Position numbers and translations under genes: made by a program. 64,000 bases of DNA, taken from NCBI GenBank assembly GCA_944989445.1, contig CALYLW010000437.1, positions 1 through 64,000 of the forward strand. The letters run 5' to 3'. Positions within the stretch are counted from its first letter, which is position 1; each line of letters begins with the position of its first letter. The stretch comes from Ampullaceana balthica (lineage: Eukaryota > Mollusca > Gastropoda > Lymnaeidae). Positions 23,001 through 30,839 of the stretch are shown in pieces. The notes beneath the pieces are model-generated. The model did not search any database and was not told the DNA's origin. It worked only from the letters and a program-made list of their open reading frames with translations.

Positions 23001-26000
23001 GGCATGTTTGACCTTTGCCCCTCAAAACAAAACAAGGTTTATATCACCTGTACAACACCGTATGATAAGGTAAGATGTATGTGATATTTATCTTTTACTA
23101 TGACGTTTGCTGTTTATATCTAGCCATCTTGTTGGATGTTTACATCTAACCATCTTGACGGCTGTTGATCACACTCTTGCCAGCAATTCTTCACCAACCC
23201 TCTAAATGTTAGTTTATTCACAAACTCTCTAAATGTTAGTTTATTCACCAACCCTCTAAATGTTAGTTTATTCGCCAACTCTCTAAATGTTAGTTTATTT
23301 ACAAACCCTCTAAATGTTAGTTTATTCACCAACTCTCTAAATGTTAGTTTATTTACAAACCCTCTAAATGTTAGTTTATTCGCCAACTCTCTAAATGTTA
23401 GTTTATTTACAAACCCTCTAAATGTTAGTTTATTCGCCAACTCTCTAAATGTTAGTTTATTTACAAACCCTCTAAATGATAGTTTATTCGCCAACTCTCT
23501 AAATGTTAGTTTATTTACAAACCCTCTAAATGTTAGTTTATTCGCCAACTCTCTAAATGTTAGTTTATTTACAAACCCTCTAAATGTTAGTTTATTCACC
23601 AACTCTCTAAATGTTAGTTTATTCATTATTTATTTAAATAGACGCACATTCAACCTACCAAGACACACTGCTGTTTTTGTTTATGCGAACCAAAGTATAC
23701 AAACCCCATGATTTGAAATCTAATCGACTAGAGCTATGGCCTGAATGTGCGTACACAGATTTTAGGTCATAGAGTGTCATAGAGCTCCGGTTGTTTGTCC
23801 ACACTAAACCTGTAGATAATGAAAAGTTATTTTTATTGCCATGGAAAACAGATTTTATATGTAGTTTCAAAGTAAAATACAATTGTTTACTTGGACAAAA
23901 ATGACATTTAAATACACACTTATTCGAAACACGTGCTTACCGACAGACAACCAAACATTTGAAAATATCTAAAGACACACATTCTGAGGAAATTCTGACA
24001 GATATGAGTACATATTTATACGGAGAAACTTAAGACAGACATATACAAAAGTATTCTGATCAACAAAAACAAACCTACAGACAAGAATATTGAGAAAATT
24101 ATAGACAAACTATTAAACACGATTATAGAGGGATGGTGAAATAGTAACAGACAGACGTGACATTTTTCATAACGTAAGGAAACTTTAAAAACTTTCTGAT
24201 GTACAGTTGCAGGAGAGTCCGATGTTCTCCGTCAGCGTGGATGGTGATATTATAAGCCAGAGCAAGCCGGACTCAAGGACTGACTCAAGTTACTCGGCAA
24301 CATTCAGCTGGAGGCCAGACAACGGTGGCAGACACACGGTCAAGTGCAGGGCCAGCACCACGGCCTTCAGCGATGTGTACAAAGAGTCGTCCCCCCGAAA
24401 TCTGACAGTTAGAGGTGAGAGAAACAGCTTTTTTGTGAGAAACGAGAGTAAGACTCTAGTTAAAAAATATGACGTCATCGTTTTAAATAAAAGGCTTGAT
24501 TGGGGTTTATTTTAAAATGTGAGGCAGCATCTAGCAATTGTTAAGTGAATTAAGTATAATCAAATTGTGATGAGAAGAGTGTCATGAATAATTTTTTTTA
24601 ACATCTTCCTGTAATTAAACACAATTTCCTGTCTCTTCCTTCTATCTAACCTCTATATTTTAACACTTAGTCGAAACGAAAACTTTCTATAAAACTACTT
24701 TATTTCGTGAAGGTATATTAATCGTATAGTTAGATTTGAAAAAAAAGTGAATCTAGAATTTAAAAACTAATTAATTATAGAATTAGAACGTTAAAATTTA
24801 AAACTAATCCTTGTTTTGTATGAACCACTAAATGAGTGCCTGAAATCACTGCCACTATCAGCCGAAGGGAATGAGTAAAACTATTTCTTGCCTCCCCAGC
24901 CCCACCCACCTCACCGCCTAAGATAACAGTGTCAAACAACCAGCCAACCAAGGTTGACACAATTGTGCACGTGACTGAAGGGGAGAGAATCACGGTCTCG
25001 TGCCAAATCGACGGTGGCACCCCCTCGGTGACCGTGGCACGTCTGTACTGCATGTCCGAAACTGAGCCGACCGGCGGTAACCCTGTGCACTGGACCATGA
25101 CGGTGACAAAGACCATGAACAAGCTGAGTTGCCGGTGCGAGGCGGATCACGTGACGGGCTGTTACAACTTGAAAACTGAGGTGACGTTTTCATTGGTGGC
25201 CGGTAAGTCCGAGTATGTGTCCGGTGTCCTATCACCGGCCAAACAACAGTTTTCCTATTTCTATAACATCCTTCATACCTTGGTGATGCATGTGACGATG
25301 TTGTGTAATCAGGGGGGTTTGCTATATGGATGTATGTGTGCCGAGAAAATCGCCAGAGTACTTTGGTTTTAAATTCACATTTTTGTAAAGGAGATATTCA
25401 TCGACGGTGATGTAAACATGTCTCTCCTTCAGAAGTTGTAACATTTTTAGCTTTCAATAAATAATACAATAATTTTAACACTGCACCTCCGCCGATTTAT
25501 TGTTTATGAAAGTTACGTTATCGTTTTTAAAATATTTATTTCAATTGTATTGTTCGTCTCTGAGTATGCAAAGGAAATAAGTAATAAAGTGGCAGTCTGC
25601 GGGCTGGCATCAGTCGTGGATAAAAGCCGCCCATCAAATCATCAGTCTAGACAAGGGGCCGTCCATAAAGTACGTCACGTTCCAGAGGGGGGGGTGTAAG
25701 AAAATGTGACAGTTTGTGACAGCGGGGAGGGGGCGTCAGCCATGTATGACGTCATGCTGTTTTATATTAAATTTTGATTATTTTGTTAATAAAAAACAAC
25801 ATTTTTGTTCGAAAGTGTGACGTAATTTAGTGGGGGGGGGTCCGAGATGTGTGACATTTTGTGACAGGGGGAAGGGGGTGTTAAAAATTGTCAAAAATAG
25901 CGTGACGTACCTTATGGACGGCCCCCGAGTAGACTTTTTAAAGAAAAAAAAACGTGTTTAAATTTATTATTTTAGCGTCTTGTTTGAAAAGAAGAATCTG

Positions 26001-29000
26001 TTTTGAACACACAAATCTTTAAAAAATGGCATTCCTAATTTGGAAGTCAATCATTGGACCCAGTGTCTTCTTTGGGGTATTTAATTGCTAACTTAACATT
26101 TACAAGCTAGACCTCTTGCTTCAAATGTAACGAATAGAATAGTCCCCTTGAGAAGCAACCCCGAGAAACATACAAGAAAACTCTGGAGGTTATTTAACAA
26201 CCCTCAAACAACCAGTTTCTGTAGATATGGAAGATATGATCACATGAACATTTCATTCCAACTGTTATTGTAGATATCATCTCATGTACTTTTCATTCAA
26301 ACTGTTATGTTATTTCGTCTGTAATCGACTGTTAACATTTAATTGTTTTATTCACACACTCTGCTTGTCTGTTGAAAAATTGTGAGAGAAAGAGAGCATG
26401 GACGGGTAACTCTGCTAGTGTCTGTTGTAAATTGTGAGAGAAAGAGAGCATGGACGGGTAACTCTGCTAGTGTCTGTTGTAAATTGTGAGAGAAAGAGAG
26501 CATGGACGGGTAACTCTGCTAGTGTCTGTTGTAAATTGTGAGAGAAAGAGAGCATGGACGGGTAACTCTGCTAGTGTCTGTTGTAAATTGTGAGAGAAAG
26601 AGAGCATGGACGGGTAACTCTGCTAGTGTCTGTTGTAAATTGTGAGAGAAAGAGAGCATGGACGGGTAACTCTGCTAGTGTCTGTTGTAAATTGTGAGAG
26701 AAAGAGAGCGTGGAAAGGTAACTCTGCTAGTGTCTGTTGTAAATTGTGAGAGAAAGAGAGCATGGACGGGTAACTCTGCTAGTGTCTGTTGTAAATTGTG
26801 AGAGAAAGAGAGCATGGACGGGTAACTCTGCTAGTGTCTGTTGTAAATTGTGAGAGAAAGAGAGCGTGGAAAGGTAACTCTGCTAGTGTCTGTTGTAAAT
26901 TGTGAGAGAAAGAGAGCATGGACGGGTAACTCTGCTAGTGTCTGTTGTAAATTGTGAGAGAAAGAGAGCGTGGAAAGGTAACTCTAGCATCACACGCTGT
27001 GAACGGGTTAGTCGCGAGGACCTGCGTTACTTTTTATAGCTGTTCCATGTTCGGTTTTTGTGCAGATTTTTGTTCCCCTCTGTAGCACAGTGACCCTCAG
27101 ATCACTAAAGCTATTGCTATTTGACATACACAAAAAGAGATAAATACAAGGACAATGTTTATAGCTCTTTTACACCATCCTCCCCGCCCCTCTATTAAAA
27201 AATCAATACAGTGTAGAAACCGTGCGCTATATGCCGTATTGACACTTTGGCAAGTATTGATTTAGTGACGATGTTAACGATAAATTATATTAATATAGGT
27301 TTAAACTTAATTAAATTTTGTAAAAGCTGACATTGAACTCTGATGGGTTTGTTTGTTGTTTTTTTTCGTTTAGAAATAACAGTTGTTTGCAAGAAATAGA
27401 CCAGCGAATCTTGAGACATTATTTAAGGATCATCTGATCTTTTAATATCAGATAGGCAGACCTGGTGTTGAAATTATCAGACGCAGACACGTTTTTAGAT
27501 ATTAGAGAACGACCGATAGACAGACAGCAATGCAGGTTGTCAAGTTGACAAACAGACCAACGGATTAAATAAATTGAAAGAAGCGTTCTTTCTAGAGTGA
27601 TGTTTTGTTTCTTTTTTTGTGTGTTGTCAGGCGAAGATAAACTCACATTGGGTCTTGCCATAGGCCTGAGCTCCGCTGGAGTCCTAATTATAGTGGTCAC
27701 TGTTGTGGCCGTCGTCTTGATAAGAAAACACAGGAAGTACGAGGCCGATACACAGCCTAAGGACACTGACAGCAACAGCAAAGAGTACGATTCGACCACA
27801 GAATACGCGTATGCAGACAGTGAGTCAATAGCATTTCTAACAAGTCTTTGTTTTAACTTAAGGGTCGTTCTTCTCGCGAACAACATCTAATAATGACCCG
27901 GTCAATACTGCATTCTTCGAGGTGTTTCTGCAGCATTGGACTGTTCTGTGTCATTTCCAAGTTTTTATTTTTAGATTCAATGAAGTGTCGATTCAGCGCT
28001 CAACTGTATGAATTATTTTCTATATCATAATCTTAGATTTTGTGTAATACGTGTTCGGCACCAAACTGCACTATGTTCTTTTCTATATTCCATTTTTAGT
28101 AATATTAGGCCCCTCCTAGTTTGAGTTCGGCACAGAAATGTACTAATTATTTATTTCCAATATTTCACTGTCAGGTTACAATAGTGTTGGGCCGGCAATA
28201 CAATGTACTTTAAAATATATTTCATCCTTACATTTTACGTAATATTTGATTAAGCACTGTACAGGTCTATCAACTCTCCTTCCCTACTCTCTACCTCAGA
28301 TTCCTTATCATGTTAATGTGTGTGTTTTTTCTAAAGTTTCAGTCTAAGTTAGATTCCAGGTTATGTGGGTTTGTAAATAGACTCTTTACGTTTTGTTTTT
28401 GTTGTTCGCCAATATTGCAAACTTAGTGCCACACAACCTTAGGCTGTTTAATGTTCTTTTAAAATTTTCATGTTGGAATATAACATATTTTTATTGTTGT
28501 GGTTTTACAACAGGTTTTTACTGTATTTTTCACAACTTTAATCTTAGATTCCGTCTATGAAACCCTGAACGACTACGTAGAGCCGAGATGTGATGTGCTA
28601 AAAGGTGGCCAGAAGTCAGAGGGATGGCCATCGGGTGGCCAGTTTTCTGCCTACGGGTCTTCTAACTACCCGTCATCAATGCAGTGGCCATCTGGCAGCC
28701 AGGGGTCAACGGACTGGACATCAAATGGGCAGGTCTCTTCGTCCACCAACTGGTCGGACTACAATCAACCACGACCTCCATTATGTAAGTTGTTTTGTGT
28801 TTTTGTTTATTGTTGTTTTGTTTTTTTGTTTGTGTTGTTAGGTTGTGTTATTTGTGTTATTTGCTGTGCTATATTGTTGTGTTATTAGCTGTGCTATATT
28901 GTTGTGTTATTTGGTTTTGTTATGTGTTGGGTTGTTAGGTTGTGTCATTTATTTGTGTGTGTTTTGTTTGTTTGGTTTTTTTTTGTTGTGTTGTTTTGTT

Positions 29001-30007
29001 GTGTTTTTGTTGTGTTGTTGGTCTTCCCGAGTCTTCCCGGTTACCTCACAATAAACCCCTTTTATCAGGGTTTACTTTTTATCAGTCGCCTTTTATCTCA
29101 CTTTGCCCCCCTTTTTTTTCCATCCCACTATTTTCCCTTCTTCCTCCCTATTGTTCCTTCTACCTCAATCTTGTTTTCTTGCTCTTATTAGTCATCTATG
29201 TTATTCAATAAATTTCTACCGATCAATCAATACGGCAACTTATTTAACACACCTATTATAACATACGGAAGCATAGTAAACAAAAAAGGACAATTTGAAA
29301 ACCGTGGATGAGGAAGTGAAACATAAGTGCGTCAGACAACAGTATGCCCAAAATGCTATATTACATAAGTGACTAATATTATTTTATATCATGAAACGTA
29401 TAAGTTTATTCCAATGCAATTATTAACATTAATTGGAATGACATGTCCCAAAACCATTTTCAATGTCGTGTTCCAAACTTGATCTGAATGTCGTGTTCCA
29501 AACTTGATCTGAATGTCGTGTTCCAAACTTGATCTGAATGTCGTGTTCCAAACTTGATCTGAATGTCGTGTTCCAAACTTGATCTAAATGTCGTGTTCCA
29601 AACTTGATCTGAATGTCGTGTTCCAAACTTGATCTGAATGTCGTGTTCCAAACTTGATCTGAATGTCGTGTTCCAAATTTGATCTGAATGTCGTGTTCCA
29701 AACTTGATCTGAATGTCGTGTTCCAAACTTGATCTGAATGCCGTGTTCCAAAATTGATCTGAATGCCGTGTTCCAAACTTGATCTGAATGTCGTGTTCCA
29801 AACTTGATCTAAATATCGTGTTCCAAACTTCATCTGAATGTGGTGTTACAAACTTGAACTGAATATCCTGTTACAAACTTGATCTGAATGTCGTGTTACA
29901 AAAGTTATTCACTTGGTGACAAACACTAACATGTTGACATTTCTGTGACACTTTCAGGTCGTGTTGACAGAAGCAACGCTGCCAATGACTACATCCATGT
30001 CATATAA
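10944..30007 (+). CDS. Five-Ig-domain type I transmembrane receptor-like protein, 12 coding exons, 708 aa
   Basis: Exons: 10,944-11,024 (ATG at 10,946), 12,883-13,194, 13,578-13,696, 14,159-14,378, 15,794-16,015, 19,481-19,564, 22,960-23,069, 24,213-24,414, 24,900-25,202, 27,631-27,819, 28,548-28,784 and 29,958-30,007 (TAA at 30,005). All introns are GT-AG and every phase joins, giving 2,127 nt of CDS. Domain order: signal peptide (1-~27); Ig1 in exon 2 (27-131); Ig2 in exons 3-4 (131-244); Ig3 in exons 5-6 (244-346); Ig4 in exons 7-8 (346-450); Ig5 in exon 9 (450-551); transmembrane helix ~557-581 followed by RKHRK; cytoplasmic tail 587-708. The tail has tyrosines at 587, 603, 609, 611, 617, 623 and 704. 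Y617 lies in SVYETL, which fits the ITIM consensus S/I/V/LxYxxI/V/L, and the protein ends DYIHVI. Likely role: cell-surface recognition or adhesion with phosphotyrosine signalling (inference). I do not recognise a named orthologue. A non-coding 5' exon upstream is likely, because an acceptor-like TTTTCTTCCAG precedes the ATG. Confidence 0.9.
11147..11375 (+). mobile_element. tRNA-derived SINE (family 1)
   Basis: Forward copy with an A-box region GGTGGTCGAGTGGCAGCACG and a B-box region GGTCACGGGTTCGTATCC (~11,192-11,209), followed by the family body (CCTAGGGCGCCCCTGAGT). It lies in intron 1 of the Ig gene. Confidence 0.85.
11490..11600. repeat. Dispersed repeat segment, second copy
   Basis: Shares GCCTGTTGTCTATT and TAGAGCGCCAGTGGGCT with ~9,715-9,765. 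It directly follows the SINE region. Confidence 0.55.
11601..12185. other. Intron 1 remainder, nothing recognised
   Basis: AT-rich intron sequence without repeats or coding signal that I can identify. Confidence 0.4.
12190..12595 (-). pseudogene. Non-LTR retrotransposon reverse-transcriptase/C-terminal relic
   Basis: The minus strand, read across frames, resembles the end of a LINE ORF: VERFFYLCRIVYKQ (cf. the 'F.YLGS.V' block), a degraded region of the 'KTKIRI' type and, near 12,190-12,270, DRDDWKTLVSGI. Several stops and frameshifts make it non-functional. It sits in intron 1 of the Ig gene. The clade cannot be set from this fragment. Confidence 0.6.
12883..13194 (+). CDS. Ig receptor exon 2: Ig domain 1
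   Basis: Acceptor attaccag, donor TACG|gtaggt, phase 1 to 1, so it is a single-exon Ig unit of 104 codons. It starts LACNPWIDEGKAW and has cysteines in MDCPPGG, ARCNQTGC, SAACLV and KKCQFWV. N-glycosylation sequons NQT, NAT, NSS and NRS are visible. Confidence 0.9.
13578..13696 (+). CDS. Ig receptor exon 3: first half of Ig domain 2
   Basis: Acceptor ttcacag, donor TTT|gtaaga, phase 1 to 0. It reads VKPEKPVCSPPILTNNNL, then TMVCTTARVYPVVGCYISHF. The phase-0 intron splits the domain, as in Ig domain 4. Confidence 0.9.
14159..14378 (+). CDS. Ig receptor exon 4: second half of Ig domain 2
   Basis: Acceptor attcctag, donor TTTC|gtgagt, phase 0 to 1. It contains NITANCTAILDL (the second cysteine strand) and sequons NIT, NCT and NDT. 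Confidence 0.9.
14440..14525 (-). mobile_element. SINE family 1 tail fragment
   Basis: Matches the 3' body of the SINE in reverse orientation (ATACAGAAGAGTATTGCTGC, CTTATCCATGGTTTAT). A very similar fragment lies at 54,715-54,795. Confidence 0.55.
14690..14940 (-). mobile_element. SINE family 1, tRNA head missing
   Basis: Reverse copy of the SINE body (GTGCGTCCACAGACCATGCC, CATTCGAAGCTGGGTGCACT) that stops before the A/B-box head. Confidence 0.75.
14941..15793. other. Intron 4 remainder, nothing recognised
   Basis: AT-rich sequence with no coding or repeat structure recognised. Confidence 0.4.
15794..16015 (+). CDS. Ig receptor exon 5: core of Ig domain 3
   Basis: Acceptor atctttcag, donor AAAG|gtatt, phase 1 to 1. 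It contains VGSSATCRCVL, AQWFWSNKSVG and SSTLTINYDP, matching the B-, C- and E/F-strand pattern of an Ig domain. Confidence 0.9.
16990..17153. mobile_element. 164-bp hAT-type MITE nested in the hAT element
   Basis: Flanked by the direct 8-bp repeat AGTGAGCC (16,982-16,989 and 17,154-17,161). Its ends CAAGGCTGGACTTAG and GGTTAATCCAGCACTG are imperfect inverted repeats, and the interior carries GGGGCCCC-type boxes. Confidence 0.85.
18430..18565 (-). mobile_element. SINE family 1, truncated, nested in the hAT
   Basis: Begins with TTATCTTATCTATACAGACG and runs through TTGCGTCCACAGATCATGAC to CCACGCATTACCCAGG, where it ends. The tRNA head is absent. Confidence 0.75.
19481..19564 (+). CDS. Ig receptor exon 6: end of Ig domain 3
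   Basis: Acceptor gtctattcag, donor ATAA|gtgagt, phase 1 to 1, 28 codons. It contains YECGATSPLKGV, supplying the F-strand-type cysteine. It is separated from exon 5 by a full hAT element. Confidence 0.85.
   Translation: MQILRTNVELRHLSKVYLTGEHTYQFS
19880..21770. mobile_element. Long terminal-inverted-repeat element of unknown class
   Basis: The left arm (~19,880-20,175) and right arm (~21,480-21,770) are inverted copies of each other. Left has TTTGGATCGATTTTCGACCC, GCTGAAATTTTGCAGG and GGTGCGTATTATATTGAACA. The right arm, reverse-complemented, has TTTGGATCGATTTTTAACCC, GCTGAAATTTTGCAGG and GGTGCGTATTATATTGAACA in the same order. The ~1.3-kb interior contains a 34-bp minisatellite and AT-rich sequence with no recognised ORF. 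A related single arm is found at 47,230-47,605. It lies in intron 6 of the Ig gene. Confidence 0.7.
20573..20850. repeat. 34-bp minisatellite, about 8 copies
   Basis: The unit is GTGAATCATAACCATTCCGT plus ATGTGACATAGTCA. Two copies carry AACAATTCC in place of AACCATTCC. It is inside the long inverted-repeat element. Confidence 0.95.
22125..22890. other. GC-rich island of unknown origin within intron 6
   Basis: About 760 bp with far higher GC content than its surroundings, containing short inverted patches such as CGTCGGGGAATTCCCCGGC (~22,159-22,177) and GGGGTATTCCCCACGGGGAA (~22,679-22,698). Open frames on both strands show no family that I recognise. It could be the 5' part of a retroelement or transferred sequence. 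It sits between the inverted-repeat element and exon 7. Confidence 0.5.
22960..23069 (+). CDS. Ig receptor exon 7: first half of Ig domain 4
   Basis: Acceptor tatttacag, donor AAG|gtaaga, phase 1 to 0. It reads NAPENVSIVINYDDG, then DLCPSKQNKVYITCTTPYDK. Confidence 0.9.
23198..23622. repeat. 27-bp minisatellite with 54-bp higher-order period, about 16 copies
   Basis: Units of the form AACTCTCTAAATGTTAGTTT and AACCCTCTAAATGTTAGTTT alternate, each with its own linker (ATTCGCC or ATTTACA). The 9-codon period keeps the minus strand open for 168 codons (NKLTFREL/NKLTFRGF), which is a repeat artefact. It lies in intron 7 of the Ig gene. Confidence 0.95.
24213..24414 (+). CDS. Ig receptor exon 8: second half of Ig domain 4
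   Basis: Acceptor agttgcag, donor AGAG|gtgaga, phase 0 to 1. It contains SYSATFSWRPDNGGRHTVKC, the Trp/Cys framework of the domain, and ends RNLTVR. Confidence 0.9.
24900..25202 (+). CDS. Ig receptor exon 9: Ig domain 5
   Basis: Acceptor cctccccag, donor GCCG|gtaagt, phase 1 to 1, about 101 codons. After a Pro-rich linker (APPTSPPKITV) come GERITVSCQIDGG, RLYCMSE and NKLSCRCEADHVTGC. It is markedly more GC-rich than the surrounding introns. Confidence 0.92.
25655..25925. mobile_element. Palindromic MITE, GGGGCCGTCCATAAAGTACG family
   Basis: Near-perfect inverted ends GGGGCCGTCCATAAAGTACG and GTACCTTATGGACGGCCCC enclose two poly-G/poly-C-flanked arms with GTGACAGTTTGTGACAG, so the whole element could fold as a hairpin. 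Related copies lie at 34,744, 37,001 and 49,680. The TTA duplication at the 34,744 copy suggests a PIF/Harbinger-type origin (inference). Located in intron 9 of the Ig gene. Confidence 0.85.
26375..26990. repeat. 52-bp minisatellite, about 12 copies
   Basis: The unit begins GTCTGTTGTAAATTGTGAGA and continues GAAAGAGAGCATGGACGGGT. A variant unit with GCGTGGAAAGGT recurs every few copies, so there is weak higher-order structure. In intron 9 of the Ig gene. Confidence 0.95.
27631..27819 (+). CDS. Ig receptor exon 10: transmembrane helix and juxtamembrane tail
   Basis: Acceptor gttgtcag, donor GACA|gtgagt, phase 1 to 1. It reads GEDKLTLGLAIGLSSAG, a Val/Ile-rich membrane helix, the stop-transfer RKHRK, an acidic/Ser segment and EYAYAD. 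Confidence 0.93.
28548..28784 (+). CDS. Ig receptor exon 11: ITIM-like motif and W/S/G/Q-rich tail
   Basis: Acceptor atcttag, donor TTAT|gtaagt, phase 1 to 1. It begins NSVYETLNDYVEP, with an ITIM-like SVYETL. Three imperfect repeats follow: GWPSGGQ, QWPSGSQ and DWTSNGQ. It ends WSDYNQPRPPL. Confidence 0.92.
28790..29030. repeat. TTG/TTTG-rich low-complexity tract
   Basis: A T/G-only-rich stretch just after the exon 11 donor, with many TTGTGTTATT and TTGTTGTG motifs. It opens several meaningless forward frames. Confidence 0.8.
29458..29905. repeat. 25-bp minisatellite, about 18 copies
   Basis: The unit GATCTGAATGTCGTGTTCCA plus AACTT is nearly homogeneous in the left part and decays to the right. 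Because 25 is not a multiple of 3, the minus-strand open frames have a 75-bp period. It ends about 50 bp before the last exon of the Ig gene. Confidence 0.95.
29958..30007 (+). CDS. Ig receptor exon 12: C-terminus and stop
   Basis: Acceptor actttcag, phase 1. It encodes CRVDRSNAANDYIHVI and TAA at 30,005-30,007. No canonical AATAAA was found in the next several hundred bases; a weak ATTAAA lies near 30,334. Confidence 0.85.
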
Positions 30008-30159
30008 CGACATCATCCATGTCATATGATGACATCATCCTTGGCATGTGACGTCACGTCAAGCGATATATTTTTACTTTATTAAGCTCAACTCACAATT
30101 GTCAACTGTACACAATGCAGCTGGGGTGAAATGTATTTTAGCTTTAGACGTTTGATTTC

Positions 30160-30330
30160 ATTGAACAGGTGAATAACATAATCTGATACATTGAAGTGAA
30201 AAAACAAAACGGAATACATTGAAGTGACAGAACGGAGTACATTGATGTGACAGAACGTAATACATTGATGTGACAGAACTGAATATATTTTTATGTAACA
30301 GAACGGAATACATTTAAGTGACGGAACAGA
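30160..30330. repeat. Degenerate ~23-bp repeat in the Ig gene 3' flank
   Basis: About six diverged copies of a GTGACAGAACGGAATACATT-like unit follow the stop codon, possibly within the 3' UTR. Confidence 0.6.
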
Positions 30331-30838
30331 TGCATTAAACGGACTGTATGTATCAAGTCATTGTATGAACCCAGAATGCTAAGAAAGCGATCAAATAGTG
30401 TTTAAAGGTTCTCTCCTCTAATAAGCCCACCCCTCCCAGTGATCCCAAGGCAAACCAAACAATGTAGTGTGTCACATTTCTTGAACCTTAGCCCCTCCGT
30501 GTCACGTTTGTGGGAACTAAGTAACTCAGTGATATGACTTTTGGGCAACTACACGATTCGCAATGATTAGGCCCAATAGCCTTCAGGTGTAAGCTTAGAA
30601 ATTCAAGGGATATGACCGAGGTAAACTATAAGGCATATACACGTGGAACATTTTATAAACCTTTCCTCATTCCGGATTATTATAACAATATTTTATAACA
30701 TAAATCATAAATTGAATTTTGAAGGAGAGTCATTTTATAGTCGTTAATTCTTGTATCTATTCATCAATTTAAAGTAACTGTTAACTGGTTCAGAGTTTTG
30801 TTATGTGCATCTGAACTGTGCAGATCGACAAGCAGATT
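30331..30838. other. Ig gene 3' flank, nothing else recognised
   Basis: Unique AT-rich sequence. It could include the polyadenylation site, but no strong signal is visible. Confidence 0.4.
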
Positions 30839-30839
30839 A

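Noticed and set aside
23120..23626. 168-codon minus-strand frame (NKLTFREL/NKLTFRGF)
   Set aside because: Artefact of the 27-bp minisatellite in intron 7.
29429..29833. Minus-strand open frames with FGTRHSDQVWNTTFRSSLEH repeats
   Set aside because: Artefact of the 25-bp minisatellite.
29455..29975. 25-bp array as a third splice-junction minisatellite (shares about GTCGTGTT with exon 12)
   Set aside because: Only 8 bases are shared with the exon start and the acceptor itself is not in the unit; likely chance.
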